Assembly (NCBI GenBank): GCA_963576725.1
Contig: OY755237.1
Location: 64,643,423-64,707,422 of the forward strand
Reading direction: 5' to 3'
From: Azorinus chamasolen
Lineage: Eukaryota; Mollusca; Bivalvia; Cardiida; Solecurtidae
DNA: 64,000 nt
Shown here: piece after piece, positions 23,457 to 34,264 of the stretch
Numbering within the stretch: position 1 is the stretch's first letter
Layout: every line of letters starts with the position of its first letter
The notes under the pieces: generated by a model
Told to the model about the DNA's origin: nothing
What the model saw: the letters and a program-made list of their open reading frames with translations, nothing else
Databases searched by the model: none
Program-made: the position numbers and the translations under genes

Positions 23457-23610
23457 CAGTAAAACCCTCTAGACCGGACATTAAATTATACATAGTATTA
23501 TAGTGTACATACAGCTTAATGTAGTGTGAACATCATGCAGAAAGCTCCTCTAGCAGCAACCACCGAAAAGTTCTTCTCTAATAGAATTACTGTTTAGAGG
23601 GGTTTACAGT
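23457..23610. mobile_element. TA MITE (CAGTAAAACCCTCTAGACCG) in intron 2
   Basis: Inserted in the minisatellite; left end after TA, right end GTTTAGAGGGGTTTACAG. The core is partly deleted. Confidence 0.7.
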
Positions 23611-23690
23611 AACGCCTGCAATGATACTACCAACGACCATACTATAGCGTGTATTACGTCCGCAGGTATTGTACCAACGGTCATAATATA

Positions 23691-24034
23691 CAGTGAACCC
23701 TCGTTATACCGGCATTCGTTACAACGGCACCCTCGTTATACCGGCAGTATGTATTGAAACAAAATTACCGTTAACTATTTGAAACAGCCACTGAATAAAT
23801 AAGTGCAATGCCAATAGCACATGTGATTGCTTAATGCAGAACACAAGAAGTGCAAAAAGCTCCCCCAAGGAGCTTTTTGCATTTCTTGTGTTCTGCATTA
23901 AGCGATCACCTGTTGGTATAAGTTTAAAGCTGGCCATATGGTTCCTTTCATATTTAAACTCGATATAACGGCAACCTCGTTATACCAGCACAATGTCGGG
24001 AAACAAACACCTCCGTTGTAACGAGTGTTCATTG
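23691..24034. mobile_element. TA MITE (CAGTGAACCCTCGTTATACC) in intron 2
   Basis: TA target on both sides; right end GTTGTAACGAGTGTTCATTG. Long core GCAGAACACAAGAAGTGCAA with a CTCCCCCAAGGAG centre. It splits the minisatellite. Confidence 0.85.
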
Positions 24035-24225
24035 TATCATCGACGATAGTTACAACTGCAGCTAAAGTATCTACGACCATAGAAATTGTTTTGGCGACAG
24101 TTACGACTGTTTTGACGACAGTTACGACTGCATTAACTGCACCAACGACCACGGTATAATGTCGACTACAATAAGGATTGCAGTTAAAGTACAACGGCAT
24201 TACATTAAGACAATGTCAATGACAG
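24035..24225. repeat. Continuation of the intron 2 minisatellite
   Basis: Units such as TTTTGACGACAGTTACGACT (twice) and ACGGTATAATGTCGACTACA. Confidence 0.8.
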
Positions 24226-24446
24226 TCAGACGATGGACGATGACAACATTCAGTCTTTCTTTGATCACTAGGTAATTCTAGTCTTAAAACATTTAACGTC
24301 TTAGTGCAAAACTCAAAGTACAGAGTTTTAGAAAAAAAATGATTAGTGTGTCAGCTGATATGAATCTCGACGAAGAGACGACTTAACTTGTCCTACATGG
24401 TTCCAAAGTATTTGCAAAGTTTCTTATTTAATGTTTTCTTTTGTAG

Positions 24447-24689
24447 GAAAACAGTTTTTTCATCGAATGTGGGGCTCATGACGGCGAGTTTCTGTCATCC
24501 ACGCTATTCTTTGAGAAGACAAAACACTACAGAGGTGTACTTATAGAGGCCAATGTGCACTTGTTCAAAGCACTGTTGAAGAAACATCGAAAAGCATTCT
24601 CGATTAATGCTTGTCTGAGTACAAAACCATATCCTTCAGTTGTAAGTAACTTTTTACCTGTTGAAGATTCATCAGAACTACAGATAAAG
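24447..24689 (+). CDS. FkbM-type methyltransferase gene, exon 3 (SAM-binding half)
   Basis: Residues 128-208. The start ENSFFIECGAHDGE is the glycine-rich motif I of FkbM-like class I methyltransferases (SAM contact), and VLIEAN at about 158-163 is the acidic motif at the end of strand 2. FSINACLSTKPYP is typical of the eukaryotic branch. The acceptor is TTCTTTTGTAG and the donor is AAG before GTGCGT. Only one intact copy exists in the window; a decayed partial copy lies at 25270-25363. Confidence 0.9.
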
Positions 24690-24704
24690 GTGCGTACCCA
24701 CATA

Positions 24705-25114
24705 CAGTGTTCCCTCTCTACAACGGCACCCTTTGGGATACGAAGATTGTATGTGCTGTTCAGGGGGGGGGGGTTGTTATAGGGAGGGAAAAGCAAACAT
24801 AATTAGCTTGCTTGCAGATCCCCAGATATGGTGTATTTCGAGAACTAAAACCGTTATGCCTCCATCAAACCCTATGTTGTGACCATTCTTTAGAATCGTC
24901 ACAAAACATCAAACCCTATGTTGTGACCACTCTTTAGAATCGTCACAAAGTGACAATTCTAAAGAGTGGTCACAACATAGGGTTTGATGGAGGCATAGAG
25001 AAAATACGATGGAAAAAAGTTGTTTCTGGAGCCTTGTTGTTTCGGAAACAGTGACATGCGTTGTTGTAAGGAGGGAATCGTTATTGAGAGGGTCATTGTA
25101 GGGAGGGAGTACTG
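24705..25114. mobile_element. TA element (CAGTGTTCCCTCTCTACAAC) in intron 3
   Basis: CAGTGTTCCCTCTCTACAAC at the left and GTAGGGAGGGAGTACTG at the right, with TA on both sides. A second palindromic repeat (24857-24996) is nested inside. Confidence 0.7.
24857..24996. repeat. CCTATGTTGTGAC palindrome family with doubled left arm
   Basis: TGCCTCCATCAAACCCTATG to CATAGGGTTTGATGGAGGCA. The left arm is present 1.5 times. Hairpin stem of about 40 bp. Confidence 0.8.
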
Positions 25115-25129
25115 TAGTAAAATCACCAT

Positions 25130-25262
25130 TTCTCCACCAAACCCTATACTGTGATCACTCTTTAGAATCGAAGAGGCGATTCTAAAGAGTAGTCACAGTA
25201 TAGGGTTTGGTAGAAAAATAAAGGAGCTATTATTGAAAATGTTTAGATTTACGCATCTTATC
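25130..25262. repeat. CCTATGTTGTGAC palindrome family
   Basis: CCAAACCCTATACTGTGATC and the inverse around AATCGAAGAGGCGATT, then the same tail as 15785-15925. It directly precedes the exon 3 relic. Confidence 0.75.
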
Positions 25263-25269
25263 TGGAGCT

Positions 25270-25363
25270 CCATTCTCAGTTAATGCTTGTCTGAGCACAA
25301 AACAAAATCCTCCAGGTCATTGGCTTTCTCACTTAATCGTTTACCTGTTGAATATATACGAGG
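25270..25363 (+). pseudogene. Decayed partial copy of exon 3 in intron 3
   Basis: CATTCTCAGTTAATGCTTGT and the bases after it match the middle of exon 3 (24596-24640) with few changes. TTTACCTGTTGAA matches its later part, and the piece ends GAG before a GTAAGG donor. The reading frame reads FSVNACLSTK, then shifts before LPVE. No motif I half is seen. It is best explained as a relic of an exon duplication. Confidence 0.7.
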
Positions 25364-25592
25364 TAAGGCACCTACAGGAGCCGTCTCACCTGGGTTTATT
25401 CTGTTTGCAGTTTTGTTGCGAAATACATTTTCCATAAACTGTTTTACACAAACGAAATACAGTAAAGCCTCGCTAACACAACCACTCAAAAATTATAATT
25501 GATGATTTTTAGAAACAGGTAGTAGCTTAATACAGGACAGAAGTGTTCTTCATTACAGTTGCCCTACATTAAACAACCGTCTACGTTTAACA

Positions 25593-25775
25593 CAGAAAAC
25601 CCCTCTAATGCGACCACTTTATGAATCAGCAAAATGCCTTTAAAAGCAGGTAGTGGCTTAATGCAGGATGAAAGTTATGCAGAAAGTTCCTGTATAACTT
25701 TCTTCCTGCATTAAGCTATCACCTGCCTTTAACACCCAGAACTGTTTTTGATGGTGGCATTAGAGGGGGTTTACT
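25593..25775. mobile_element. TA MITE (AACCCCTCTAATGCGACCAC) in intron 3
   Basis: Right end GTGGCATTAGAGGGGGTTTA ending CTG. The core is shortened at the centre (AAAGTTCCTGTATAACTTTC). A half element of the same type precedes it (25458-25590). Confidence 0.75.
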
Positions 25776-25921
25776 GTTAATTAATTTGTCGCAGTAGCGA
25801 GACTTAATTAAATATATGCTGTTGTACCATGTGATGTGACATTTTTAAGCTGAGGTTTTTAACTTAATATGGCGGCCAATTTGAACGTAATAGACGTTTC
25901 TGTTATGTAATTTTGTATATA

Positions 25922-26070
25922 CAGTAGAACCTGTCCTAAACGACCATCTATTGACTGAACATAGAAGTCTTCAAAAGCAGGTGGTAGCTTAATGCATGGC
26001 AAAAGTAATGTAGAAAGCGAATATTTCTGCATTAGTTTAGACCTGCATGAATCTACAACCTGCCTAAATA
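25922..26070. mobile_element. TA MITE (CAGTAGAACCTGTCCTAAAC), right end lost, intron 3
   Basis: Left TIR after TA; core arms present but the centre deleted. Confidence 0.7.
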
Positions 26071-26239
26071 CCCGAAATTGACCCCAGTTTAATACTCACT
26101 TAAGGATTATTATACAGGTTTGTTTTGCTGTGTAGCTTGTCCAAAATTATAAATTACTTAGTTATAAAGCAATAATTGTAGAGAATACTTTTATATGTAA
26201 CTCACGCGATCAGGAAAAGAATGTTTATTGGTTTTACAG

Positions 26240-26596
26240 ATGACATTTAATCAGCTAGGGGGCATCGGACGCTTAGTGGAAGGAACTTTTGAAGAATCAT
26301 ATCGGCGCCACAACTTCAAACTGACGAAGGACTTGGTTCAACTACAATGTTTTCCGTTATACTCCATACTTTTAGCACTGGATCAACTGCACGTAGCGTT
26401 CATGGGCCTAGATGTTGAAGGCACAGAACTCGACATACTACGGACCATTCCTTGGGACAAAGTACACATCAGCAATATACTGTCCGAGTTTTCTCACGGG
26501 GTTGGTGGCATGCCTGCGCTGAAACAATATTTTGAAAGTAATGGGTACACAGTTATTAAAAGGCTAACAGAAGATCTCTTGGTTCAGTTGAAATAA
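26240..26596 (+). CDS. FkbM-type methyltransferase gene, exon 4 (C-terminal half, stop)
   Basis: Residues 209-326 and the TAA stop. It begins MTFNQLGGIGRL after the acceptor GGTTTTACAG. CFPLYSILLAL and the strongly conserved LDVEGTELDILRTIPW (about 265-280) are the late FkbM-domain motifs; EFSHG follows. With exons 1-3 this gives a full-length protein of the usual size for membrane-anchored metazoan FkbM proteins. A GT/GA microsatellite starts within 10 bases of the stop, so the 3' UTR must contain or avoid it. No convincing poly(A) signal is seen close by. Confidence 0.9.
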   Translation: MTFNQLGGIGRLVEGTFEESYRRHNFKLTKDLVQLQCFPLYSILLALDQLHVAFMGLDVEGTELDILRTIPWDKVHISNILSEFSHGVGGMPALKQYFESNGYTVIKRLTEDLLVQLK

Positions 26597-26603
26597 TCGC
26601 TAC

Positions 26604-26780
<177 letters not shown>

Positions 26781-27611
26781 AGGGGGGAGTGAAATTCAGA
26801 GAGACAGAAACAGAGAAACAGAGATACCGGTATAGGGACAGAGGCAGGGAGGCAGACATAACACTTTACTGGAATTAGTATCGAACGAATGAGCGTTAGT
26901 GTTTGCAGTTATAAAATGAAACCCATGGAAGTGTGGATAATTGATCTGTAAGTGACTTATAGTTCACCTGCCTACTCAGCTGTATACCAGCAATCAACGA
27001 CAGCACGTGCCAACGAATATCGTTAACAAATCCATATATGGCAAATCTACGACAGAATTCAAACAGTTTGTGTAGACAATTCCTACCAGGTCATGTGTTA
27101 ACTTTGAACTCTGTTATTTACATGAAGGATATAATGGATTTCAAATAGTTTAACTCAGACGATTTCTATGAAGAGATGAACCCAGAATCCTAATTTCAGT
27201 TAGTGATTATGAACACTCAGCAGTTGTTCCAACCGGTCGAAGGTAAAACTGAAGGTATATATTTCAACAAATCCAACTCTTGTCGAATTATGTCTGTTTA
27301 CACAATCATGCCGCTGTGAAACTCGCTTCCATAATATAACGCCTAATTATCGACGAGCGAAATATAGCCATCTCTTTGCTGTCAATTGCAAAACAGTGAT
27401 TTTGAAACCGAAACAATTTAGCCCATCTGAGCCAGCTATATTTCGAAGACACACCCTAAATGTCTGATAGCACCATGTCTCGATGGAGACTATCCAATTT
27501 CCGTACCCAGAGTTCCGTACACACGCATGAACAATACCCAGCAAATGTAATCTTCTGTAGGATAAGCGAAAAAACACCTGAATAACTTGACGTTTATCAA
27601 AATCTGAATAC
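26781..27611. other. Region downstream of the methyltransferase gene
   Basis: No recognised repeat or coding region. Likely contains the 3' UTR if transcription reads through the microsatellite, but no clear AATAAA site was found. Confidence 0.4.
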
Positions 27612-28020
27612 ATGTAGAACCCCTCTAATGCGACCACTTAATGAATGTACATAGGTGTCTTTATAAGCAGGTCGTGGGAGCTTTCTGCACTACTTTTGCC
27701 ATCCATTAAGCTACCACATGCCTCTACAACCCATACTTATCTACAACCCATATTCTCTTTGTCACCCTTCCTTTTGTTTGCCTTGCGTCTTTGTGCTTGT
27801 GATTTGTTCATGTGTGGAACGTTTGTCCCTGGTTCTTGTGTGTCTTTTGGTGTTTTCTGTGTTCATTTCGTGTGTGTGTGTGCGTTTGGTTGTGTGTGTG
27901 TGTCATGCTGTCTATCGGTGTTTTGGTGGTGGTTGTGTCTTGCATGTGGCTTTGCCTGCTTGACTTTACTACGTTTCCATTTATACTTATTTTAGGTGGT
28001 CGCATTAGAGAGGTTTTACA
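27612..28020. mobile_element. TA MITE split by the 250-bp insertion
   Basis: Left GTAGAACCCCTCTAATGCG and right GGTCGCATTAGAGAGGTTTT. Part of the left core arm is lost; the right arm carries 27741-27990. Confidence 0.8.
27741..27990. mobile_element. 250-bp insertion flanked by 8-bp repeat, inside a MITE
   Basis: ATACTTAT occurs at 27733-27740 and again at 27983-27990. Removing the stretch between restores the normal right half of a TA MITE (compare 51595-51648). The insert is T-rich, with GTGTGT runs and no clear TIR. Eight-base duplications fit hAT-type insertion. Confidence 0.7.
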
Positions 28021-28389
28021 TGTATTTAAAACACGCGTTTCGGTTTCGAAAATAAATAGTTACGAAACAATGTTTAAGTTGTAGCATTTATATAGCAGCT
28101 AAATTTCCTTACTAAGAAATTCCGTACTGTACTTCTCCAGCAGGTCTAATGTACAGTACAAGCCCTGCGGACTTTTTGTTTTCCACGGTCCATCGCAATT
28201 TTATCCAACGCGGACAAGGTTTTTTTGTCCATGCTAATATGCGGTTTTCCGCAGTCCGTCGCGGGTTGTGATGGGTCCGCAAAGGTGTCTCACCAGGGAC
28301 ATTCGTCGCCGGGTTCGATCGTTATCACCGCTGGTCGCGATGGTATCATCGTGAACTGCGATGTATGGTGTACGAAGTGGTTCATAACT

Positions 28390-28520
28390 TTCCAAAAGCG
28401 CATCATGCGGTTAACAAAGCGCATCGTGGGCTTTCTAAAGCGCCTCGCGTGCTTTACAAACTGCATCATGGGCTTTCTAAACCGCATCATGCGCTTTATA
28501 AACCGCAGCATGCGCTTTTC
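28390..28520. repeat. Six tandem ~21-bp palindromic units
   Basis: Units of the form AAAGCGCATCATGCGCTTT, each nearly its own inverse complement, in a CpG-rich patch (28150-28660). Confidence 0.75.
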
Positions 28521-28582
28521 GAGAGTTATGGACCGTCCGTACGCTACATGCCGAACCGCAACGCCAAACCACGGGCCTTTAA

Positions 28583-28608
28583 CCAATCAGAATTACCCTT
28601 ATATAAAA
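28583..28608 (+). promoter_or_regulatory. Candidate core promoter (CCAAT and TATATAAAA)
   Basis: CCAAT at 28583 and TATATAAAA at 28600, downstream of the CpG-rich patch with palindromic units. No gene start can be tied to it; it may belong to a solo LTR or other repeat. Confidence 0.25.
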
Positions 28609-28660
28609 AGGTATGGTATAATTAAAGAGCAACCGTGTGTTACTTGTGCGTTCTCGCGGC

Positions 28661-30214
28661 TTCGATATATTATTTCGATTTGCGTCGATAAATATATTTC
28701 TCAATGTATGTATTTGTATTATTCTGAACCTCAACTTACGGAACTATAATTGTTCTGATACTGATTTATGGCTTGGAATTATAAGTTTTACTATATTTAC
28801 CTAGATCTAGCCACAAAATAACATCCACACCTACTGTAACATTGTTAGAAACAAGTTCTGAAACTATCTATCAGTATGTTTTGCGGTGAGTATGGGTAAG
28901 GATTTATTTTGCTCTATAATCAATTCGACCAGTTGACTGTTCGTCTGATATATATGTAGCTATAATATAAGCTAGAAATACAGATATATTTATGTGTTGT
29001 TTTATTTCGAAAAACTATCAGTATTATCACCAGTTATGTATATAAAACGTTAACCCTTTCCCTCATAGTTCCGCATTTTCTCGTACTAGACACAGAGAAG
29101 ACACAGAGCAGAACCTGTATTCCATGAATACGCCTTTCTATCCCTATGCAAACAGAAGAGACCAAGGTCTGCCATTGCCAACAATTCCTGTTTCCATGTG
29201 CATTAAAATAATTTAATTAACATTCATTATTTCATATTTTCTTTATATATATTTATTCCATAAACACGACTTTCTGCGCCTGTGCAAACAGTGTATACCC
29301 AGATCATATTACTCAGCGTCTCATCAGGATTCAAGACTGCCAATAAATATTGCTTTAGTTCTATACGACCAAAACTGATATTGTTATCATAATCGGCGAG
29401 CGGACCTATGCGTTATTAAAACTGATCAAAGCAATACACCAAACTTGTAGAAATACCTCTTTGCACGCTAAGTAATTTTGCGTCTAAAATGATCATAAGA
29501 CGTTGCCTACTTCAGTTCTTCAATGACGTGCATTTGGATACTGAAGAAACTTCGTGTAACTTGGCGTTTAATATGGATCATATCTGTTAGCATGGTTTTG
29601 TAACTAGCATACGCTGAGTAAATGTAATAGTTTACTATTACGTGAACATATATAAATATTCTTCAGGCAAAGGGTAAATAGAACTATGACAACCTGGAAT
29701 GTTAGAATTGATCAACAAAGTGACTGGATCTGTTACATATACTTGCTGCCATCGAATTCTGGATCAGACTTCGGTTTGAATTCACAGCCACATGCATTCA
29801 AACAAACGCATGTGCACTATGTTGAAATGTTCTGTTGTGTACCAATATGGGTCAGTAAGGTTATATCCGGTTACATGTTTTTTGTCTGTGTATCTATCAT
29901 CCACATGGATATAACAAGTACATGTACGAGTACATAAATGTAATACGACTCGCTGCATCTGTATTGAATGTTTCATTTCAATATATCTACGTCAAACTAC
30001 CAAGATTGTTATCAGTGTCATAAGTATGGGCGGAAAACTTAGATTTATGGTGCGTTACTTTAACGACTTAATAATCAAACAAGAACTAGAATGTACACTG
30101 CTTTACGATACCCGAGTGAAATATTCAATAATTTACTTAATATAAAACAACTCTGGTTCTATTGCATTAAAGGTCCTTAATTCATATTGTAATACAATAG
30201 GTAAATTGAGAGAG
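28661..30214. other. Low-information region
   Basis: Contains only MITE remnants near 29050-29340 (GCAAACAG arms). No exon-like open stretch with good splice signals was noticed. Confidence 0.4.
29052..29230. mobile_element. TTAA MITE remnant (CCCTTTCCCTCATAG)
   Basis: GTTAACCCTTTCCCTCATAG followed by fragments of a core (GCAAACAGAAGAGACCAAGG); no right end. Confidence 0.5.
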
Positions 30215-30222
30215 AGTCACAC

Positions 30223-30263
<41 letters not shown>

Positions 30264-30470
30264 GAGACCGACAGACAGACAGAGACAGAGAGAGACAGAT
30301 AGACAGACAGAGACAGACAGACACACACATGGACAGACAAACAGACAGACACACACAGAGACACAGATAAGACACACAGAGGCACACACACAGAGGCAAA
30401 CAGAGAGAGGGAGATACACAGAGAGACAAAGACATACAGAGAGACATACAGACAGACAAACGACAAATAA
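30215..30470. repeat. Microsatellite (GA)n and (ACAG)n
   Basis: GA run 30223-30260, then GACAGACAGA-type and ACACAGAG repeats. Confidence 0.95.
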
Positions 30471-30482
30471 ACAGATATGTTC

Positions 30483-30790
30483 ATCGAATAGACAAACGGT
30501 GTAGATCCAAATTATAAGGCTCCGGTGTGAACCTCATGATCTGGATCTACACTGTGTTAAATATTAACAGACGAACTAATTCTATGGGTGATAAGTGCTG
30601 TTAGTGTGTTGAACTATATATTTAGGATTTGTTCGTCAAACAGACAAACAGTGTATATTCAAACCATAAGGTTTCATTGTGAACCTCATGATCTGGATAT
30701 ACACTGTAAACAATGTAAATAGACGACATCATTTTAGTGTTGTTAGTGTGTTTGTACTATATTTAGGATATGTGTGCTTGAAATAATTTA
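30483..30790. repeat. Direct duplication (~155 bp) of a hairpin-containing unit
   Basis: CAAACGGTGTAGATCCAAATT to ATCTGGATCTACACTG, followed by GTTAGTGTGTTGAACTATAT, then the same order again from about 30645. Confidence 0.75.
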
Positions 30791-30894
30791 CAATGAAAGT
30801 TTGTAAAACAGATTTGTCTTGTTTTAACTTCACGATTTATTTTTTTTTAAAAAAGATAAGAAAAAATAACCAAAAACAGATTGGCATTTTTCAA

Positions 30895-30990
30895 GTGGCA
30901 TTTATTCCAGTGGCATATTTTCACTTAACGGTGGCAATTTTCCAAGTGGCATATTTTCCAGTGGCATTTTTTATAATTAGATCAGTATTT
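30895..30990. repeat. Short tandem array, GTGGCATATTTTCCA units
   Basis: About five units of 17-20 bases containing GTGGCAT followed by T-rich sequence. Confidence 0.7.
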
Positions 30991-32262
30991 AATTTTTTAA
31001 TTCTCATTTCATTTTAATAAGATCTAGATATTAAGATATGCAGTCTCATGGCGTTCATTTGTGTGTTGTAAAATGTCTTTCTGGATACTATACAGTACCG
31101 TAACAGATCTAGTAAAAGTATTTTAGAATAGATCTAGATCATATCAATCTAAACTATCTTTAGAACTAGAATTCACAATAATCTAACTTTTTAAATAGAT
31201 CTAAGTCGTTGGGGTTTAAGCTTAGCCATAGATCTAATAGTCAAAACATAGTTATCTTCTATTTTTCGGAAAGCTGTTTAACATTACTGTTTCAGTAGAA
31301 TCATTCCTGTTACGTAATAATTCATAACTTTGTTGATAAGACAGTGTTTGATAGATGACAGTTGTGTGATCACTGACCCTTGTCCCCTGCTGAGAAATTA
31401 GGGGATTTACTGACCATCTGTCACCTTTGATCGTTACTATTTTCCTAAGTCTAGTTAGTAACTTAGCAGTATACATGTATTTAGGCTGAGTAAGTAATGT
31501 AATAATATAGTCTCCAACTGTCTAACACAATTCATTTTCAGTATTCCAAAACAAATAGTTTGTATAATATGTAGTATAGTGAATAAATGCTGTGCAAAGC
31601 ATAACATTTATATGAGTTCTGTTCTGTTCAGTACAGATGCATTTAACAAATATATCTTATCACATACACATTACCTGATCAGTTTTAATACTTCAATGCA
31701 CACCTCAAAACTAAATAACCAATGAGAAACCAGGACATTGCATACAGAACTGTGTAGTGTTTTAGTGTGCGGATTGTGATAGTGTGTATGTGTGTATATA
31801 TAGGATACAGTTTGTTTTATTGGACGCTATATAGGATCTGGTAAGCCATATATATATATATTCTTTCTATAATTGGCAGTGTCTGCACAGTGCAAGCCAT
31901 TTATTTAACTATTATTGCATGCTGTTTATTTGGCAGTTAACTATTCTTACATACTATTTAGTTAACTATTTTGTATTCTTGAAACTGTATTGGATACTTT
32001 CTAAATTATATTAGTTTCATTTGCAATGTGCAGAACAGTTAATTGAAGGAATTAGAAGTTTAAGAGTATATTTTTTGTCTTTTTATTACCATGTTAACAG
32101 TGTGATTAGTAATATTTGTAAGCTTGACCCACAGTCATGTAGTTAAGGGCACAGGCGTTGGGCTTATGAAATATGTCTAAAGTAAGTTAAAATGTCCCTA
32201 AATTGACGTTTTGTAACATTTGGGGCCGAAAAGTAAAGCCTGGGGCGTTTTGAGACAAGGCT
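30991..32262. other. AT-rich region without recognised features
   Basis: Frequent AGATCTAG motifs between 31020 and 31240; otherwise nothing recognised before the inverted-repeat element at 32263. Confidence 0.4.
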
Positions 32263-34021
32263 GAAATTTCGGGGGTACGGACAAAACCCCACTAGGACGT
32301 ACCCCACTAGGACGTAACCCCATAGGACAATACCCCATAGGACACAAACCCACTGCCAAATGTGTCAAGGCGGACAAAACCCCACATGTTAACATAATTG
32401 GGTTATAAATCAACTTTTAGATAATTTGAAGAAGAAACACTCAATCAGAATATAAATTCAAAGCAAGATCTTTACATTTTCAAATTTAAAGTTACAATCT
32501 GCAAAAAAAATAGAAGTTAAAGCATATTTAAAATTAGGTCAAAATTATGAATAAATGAAGAATGCATTTATAGTTAAATGAGCTTTTTGTTTACTTTTAA
32601 TTTTACTTTTAATTTAATTGTTGGTTTTAGCGGTATCAATGTTCAATAGTCATAATTATATATTAAATTCAGTTAAAGAGGATTACACTAAACTACTGAT
32701 TGAATGTGTGATGTGTTTTTAGATGTATCAAAGTTAATTATACATACAATTAATTAAACAGGATTATACATGGCATTGTACTAAAAACTTTGATACAGTA
32801 AATTCTTTTATTAATGATTTCACACCTAATTATCTTTAAAGTATCTAAATTCGCATCTTTCTTCTTTAATGACAAATACTTTACTCACTGTGATAGTCAT
32901 TAAAATCTTGATTGGTTGGATAGTCTTTAAATTTCACACCTTTCTTATTTAATCATGAAAGTTTGTTTTCACATTGACTTTAGTCTTGTAGCCAATAAAT
33001 TAGCAAAGGTGATTAGGAGGGAATAAATATATGTAATATAATAATTGCATTATTTGTTATCAATCCGTTTTTGATGATCCCAGCATCAAAGTATGCATAC
33101 AGTCAAACTGATGCAAACATGGTTGAGCCAGATCATAAAATTGTGAAAATGATTTTGGTCTACCCTGTTTGTAAGTTAAGAAAAGAAATCAGTTAATAGT
33201 GGTTATATTATAATAGTTTATATGCAATATGTGCTAATATTACATTATCCATATCTATTGAATCTATATTAAGTGTACCAATGCAAACATGGTTGAGCCA
33301 GATCATAAAATTGTGAAAATGATTTGGGTCTACCCTGTTTGTAAGTTAAGAAAAGGAATTAGTTAATTGTGGTTATATTATAATAGTTTATATGCAATAT
33401 GTGCTAATATTACATTATCCATATCTACTGAATCTATATTAAGTGTACCAATGCAAACATGGTTGAGCCAGATCATAAAATTGTGAAAATGATTTGGGTC
33501 TACCCTGTTTGTAAGTTAAGAAAAGGAACTAGTTAATTGTGGTTATACCATGTATGCCTTTTTTGTATAGAATGTGGTTCACTTAATAAATATTCATTAA
33601 TTGTCAGTGAGCAAATAGGTTAGAACCTGATCAGATGGCTTTGTTTTAGAATCTGTATGATCTGGATCTATTCTGTTTGTAAAAAGATATAAAAAGATCC
33701 TCCTTGTGATAATACAACTTATGCTTTTAGTGAAAATCAGGTTATTACCAAATTACCATATGCATAACAACATAGTTATTTATTACTTGTATTCTCATTG
33801 AAATTAAATATTTATACTTATTTCTTTTCTCATATGTTTTATTCTCCCTTTCTATTGCTTTGAAGTGCCATTTGCATATATAAATCCTTAATCAAATACA
33901 TAATTATGATTAAAATGGGGTTTTGTCCATGTGGGTATTGTCCTACTGGGGTTTGGTCCTAGTGGGGAATTGTCCTATGGGGTTACGTCCTAGTGGGGTT
34001 TTGCCCTACACCCGAAATTTC
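32263..34021. mobile_element. 1.76-kb inverted-repeat element with repeated TAGGAC ends
   Basis: The left end (GAAATTTCGGGGGTACGGAC then several blocks like CCCCACTAGGACGTA) is mirrored at the right end (33915-34021) as the inverse complement with a different number and order of blocks. The interior is AT-rich with no transposase, and holds three 170-bp tandem units (33111-33560) and a hairpin core at 33605-33680. Confidence 0.8.
33111..33560. repeat. 170-bp tandem repeat, about 2.7 copies
   Basis: GCAAACATGGTTGAGCCAGA recurs at 33113, 33283 and 33453. Each unit holds a degenerate palindrome (GCAAACATGG to CTACCCTGTTTGT) that resembles the hairpin cores of the TTAA MITEs. Confidence 0.85.
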
Positions 34022-34264
34022 GTATATTCTATATAAGAGAAAGGCAAACTCTCGGGCCATCCGATCCACGGGTGCTCCGCTTCAACTGCAATTATTTTCG
34101 ACCGGAAGGGAATTTTCCCACAAAACAAAGATTATATAGAAAGAAAAATGTTTTATCTACACGCTGGTACCAAATACCCCATACTTTGTCTCCGTTTTAG
34201 CGAGTACGAGGGGCAAATACCTTCAGAAAACAGTGTTTTAATATAGTTTCTGTCGTTTAGGTGT

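Noticed and set aside
28225..28749. 174-codon + strand frame with basic repeats
   Set aside because: The repeated residues come from the 21-bp palindromic units; no ATG start or domain.
30793..31017. 74-codon frame with VAIFQVAYFPVAF repeats
   Set aside because: Translation of the short GTGGCAT tandem array.
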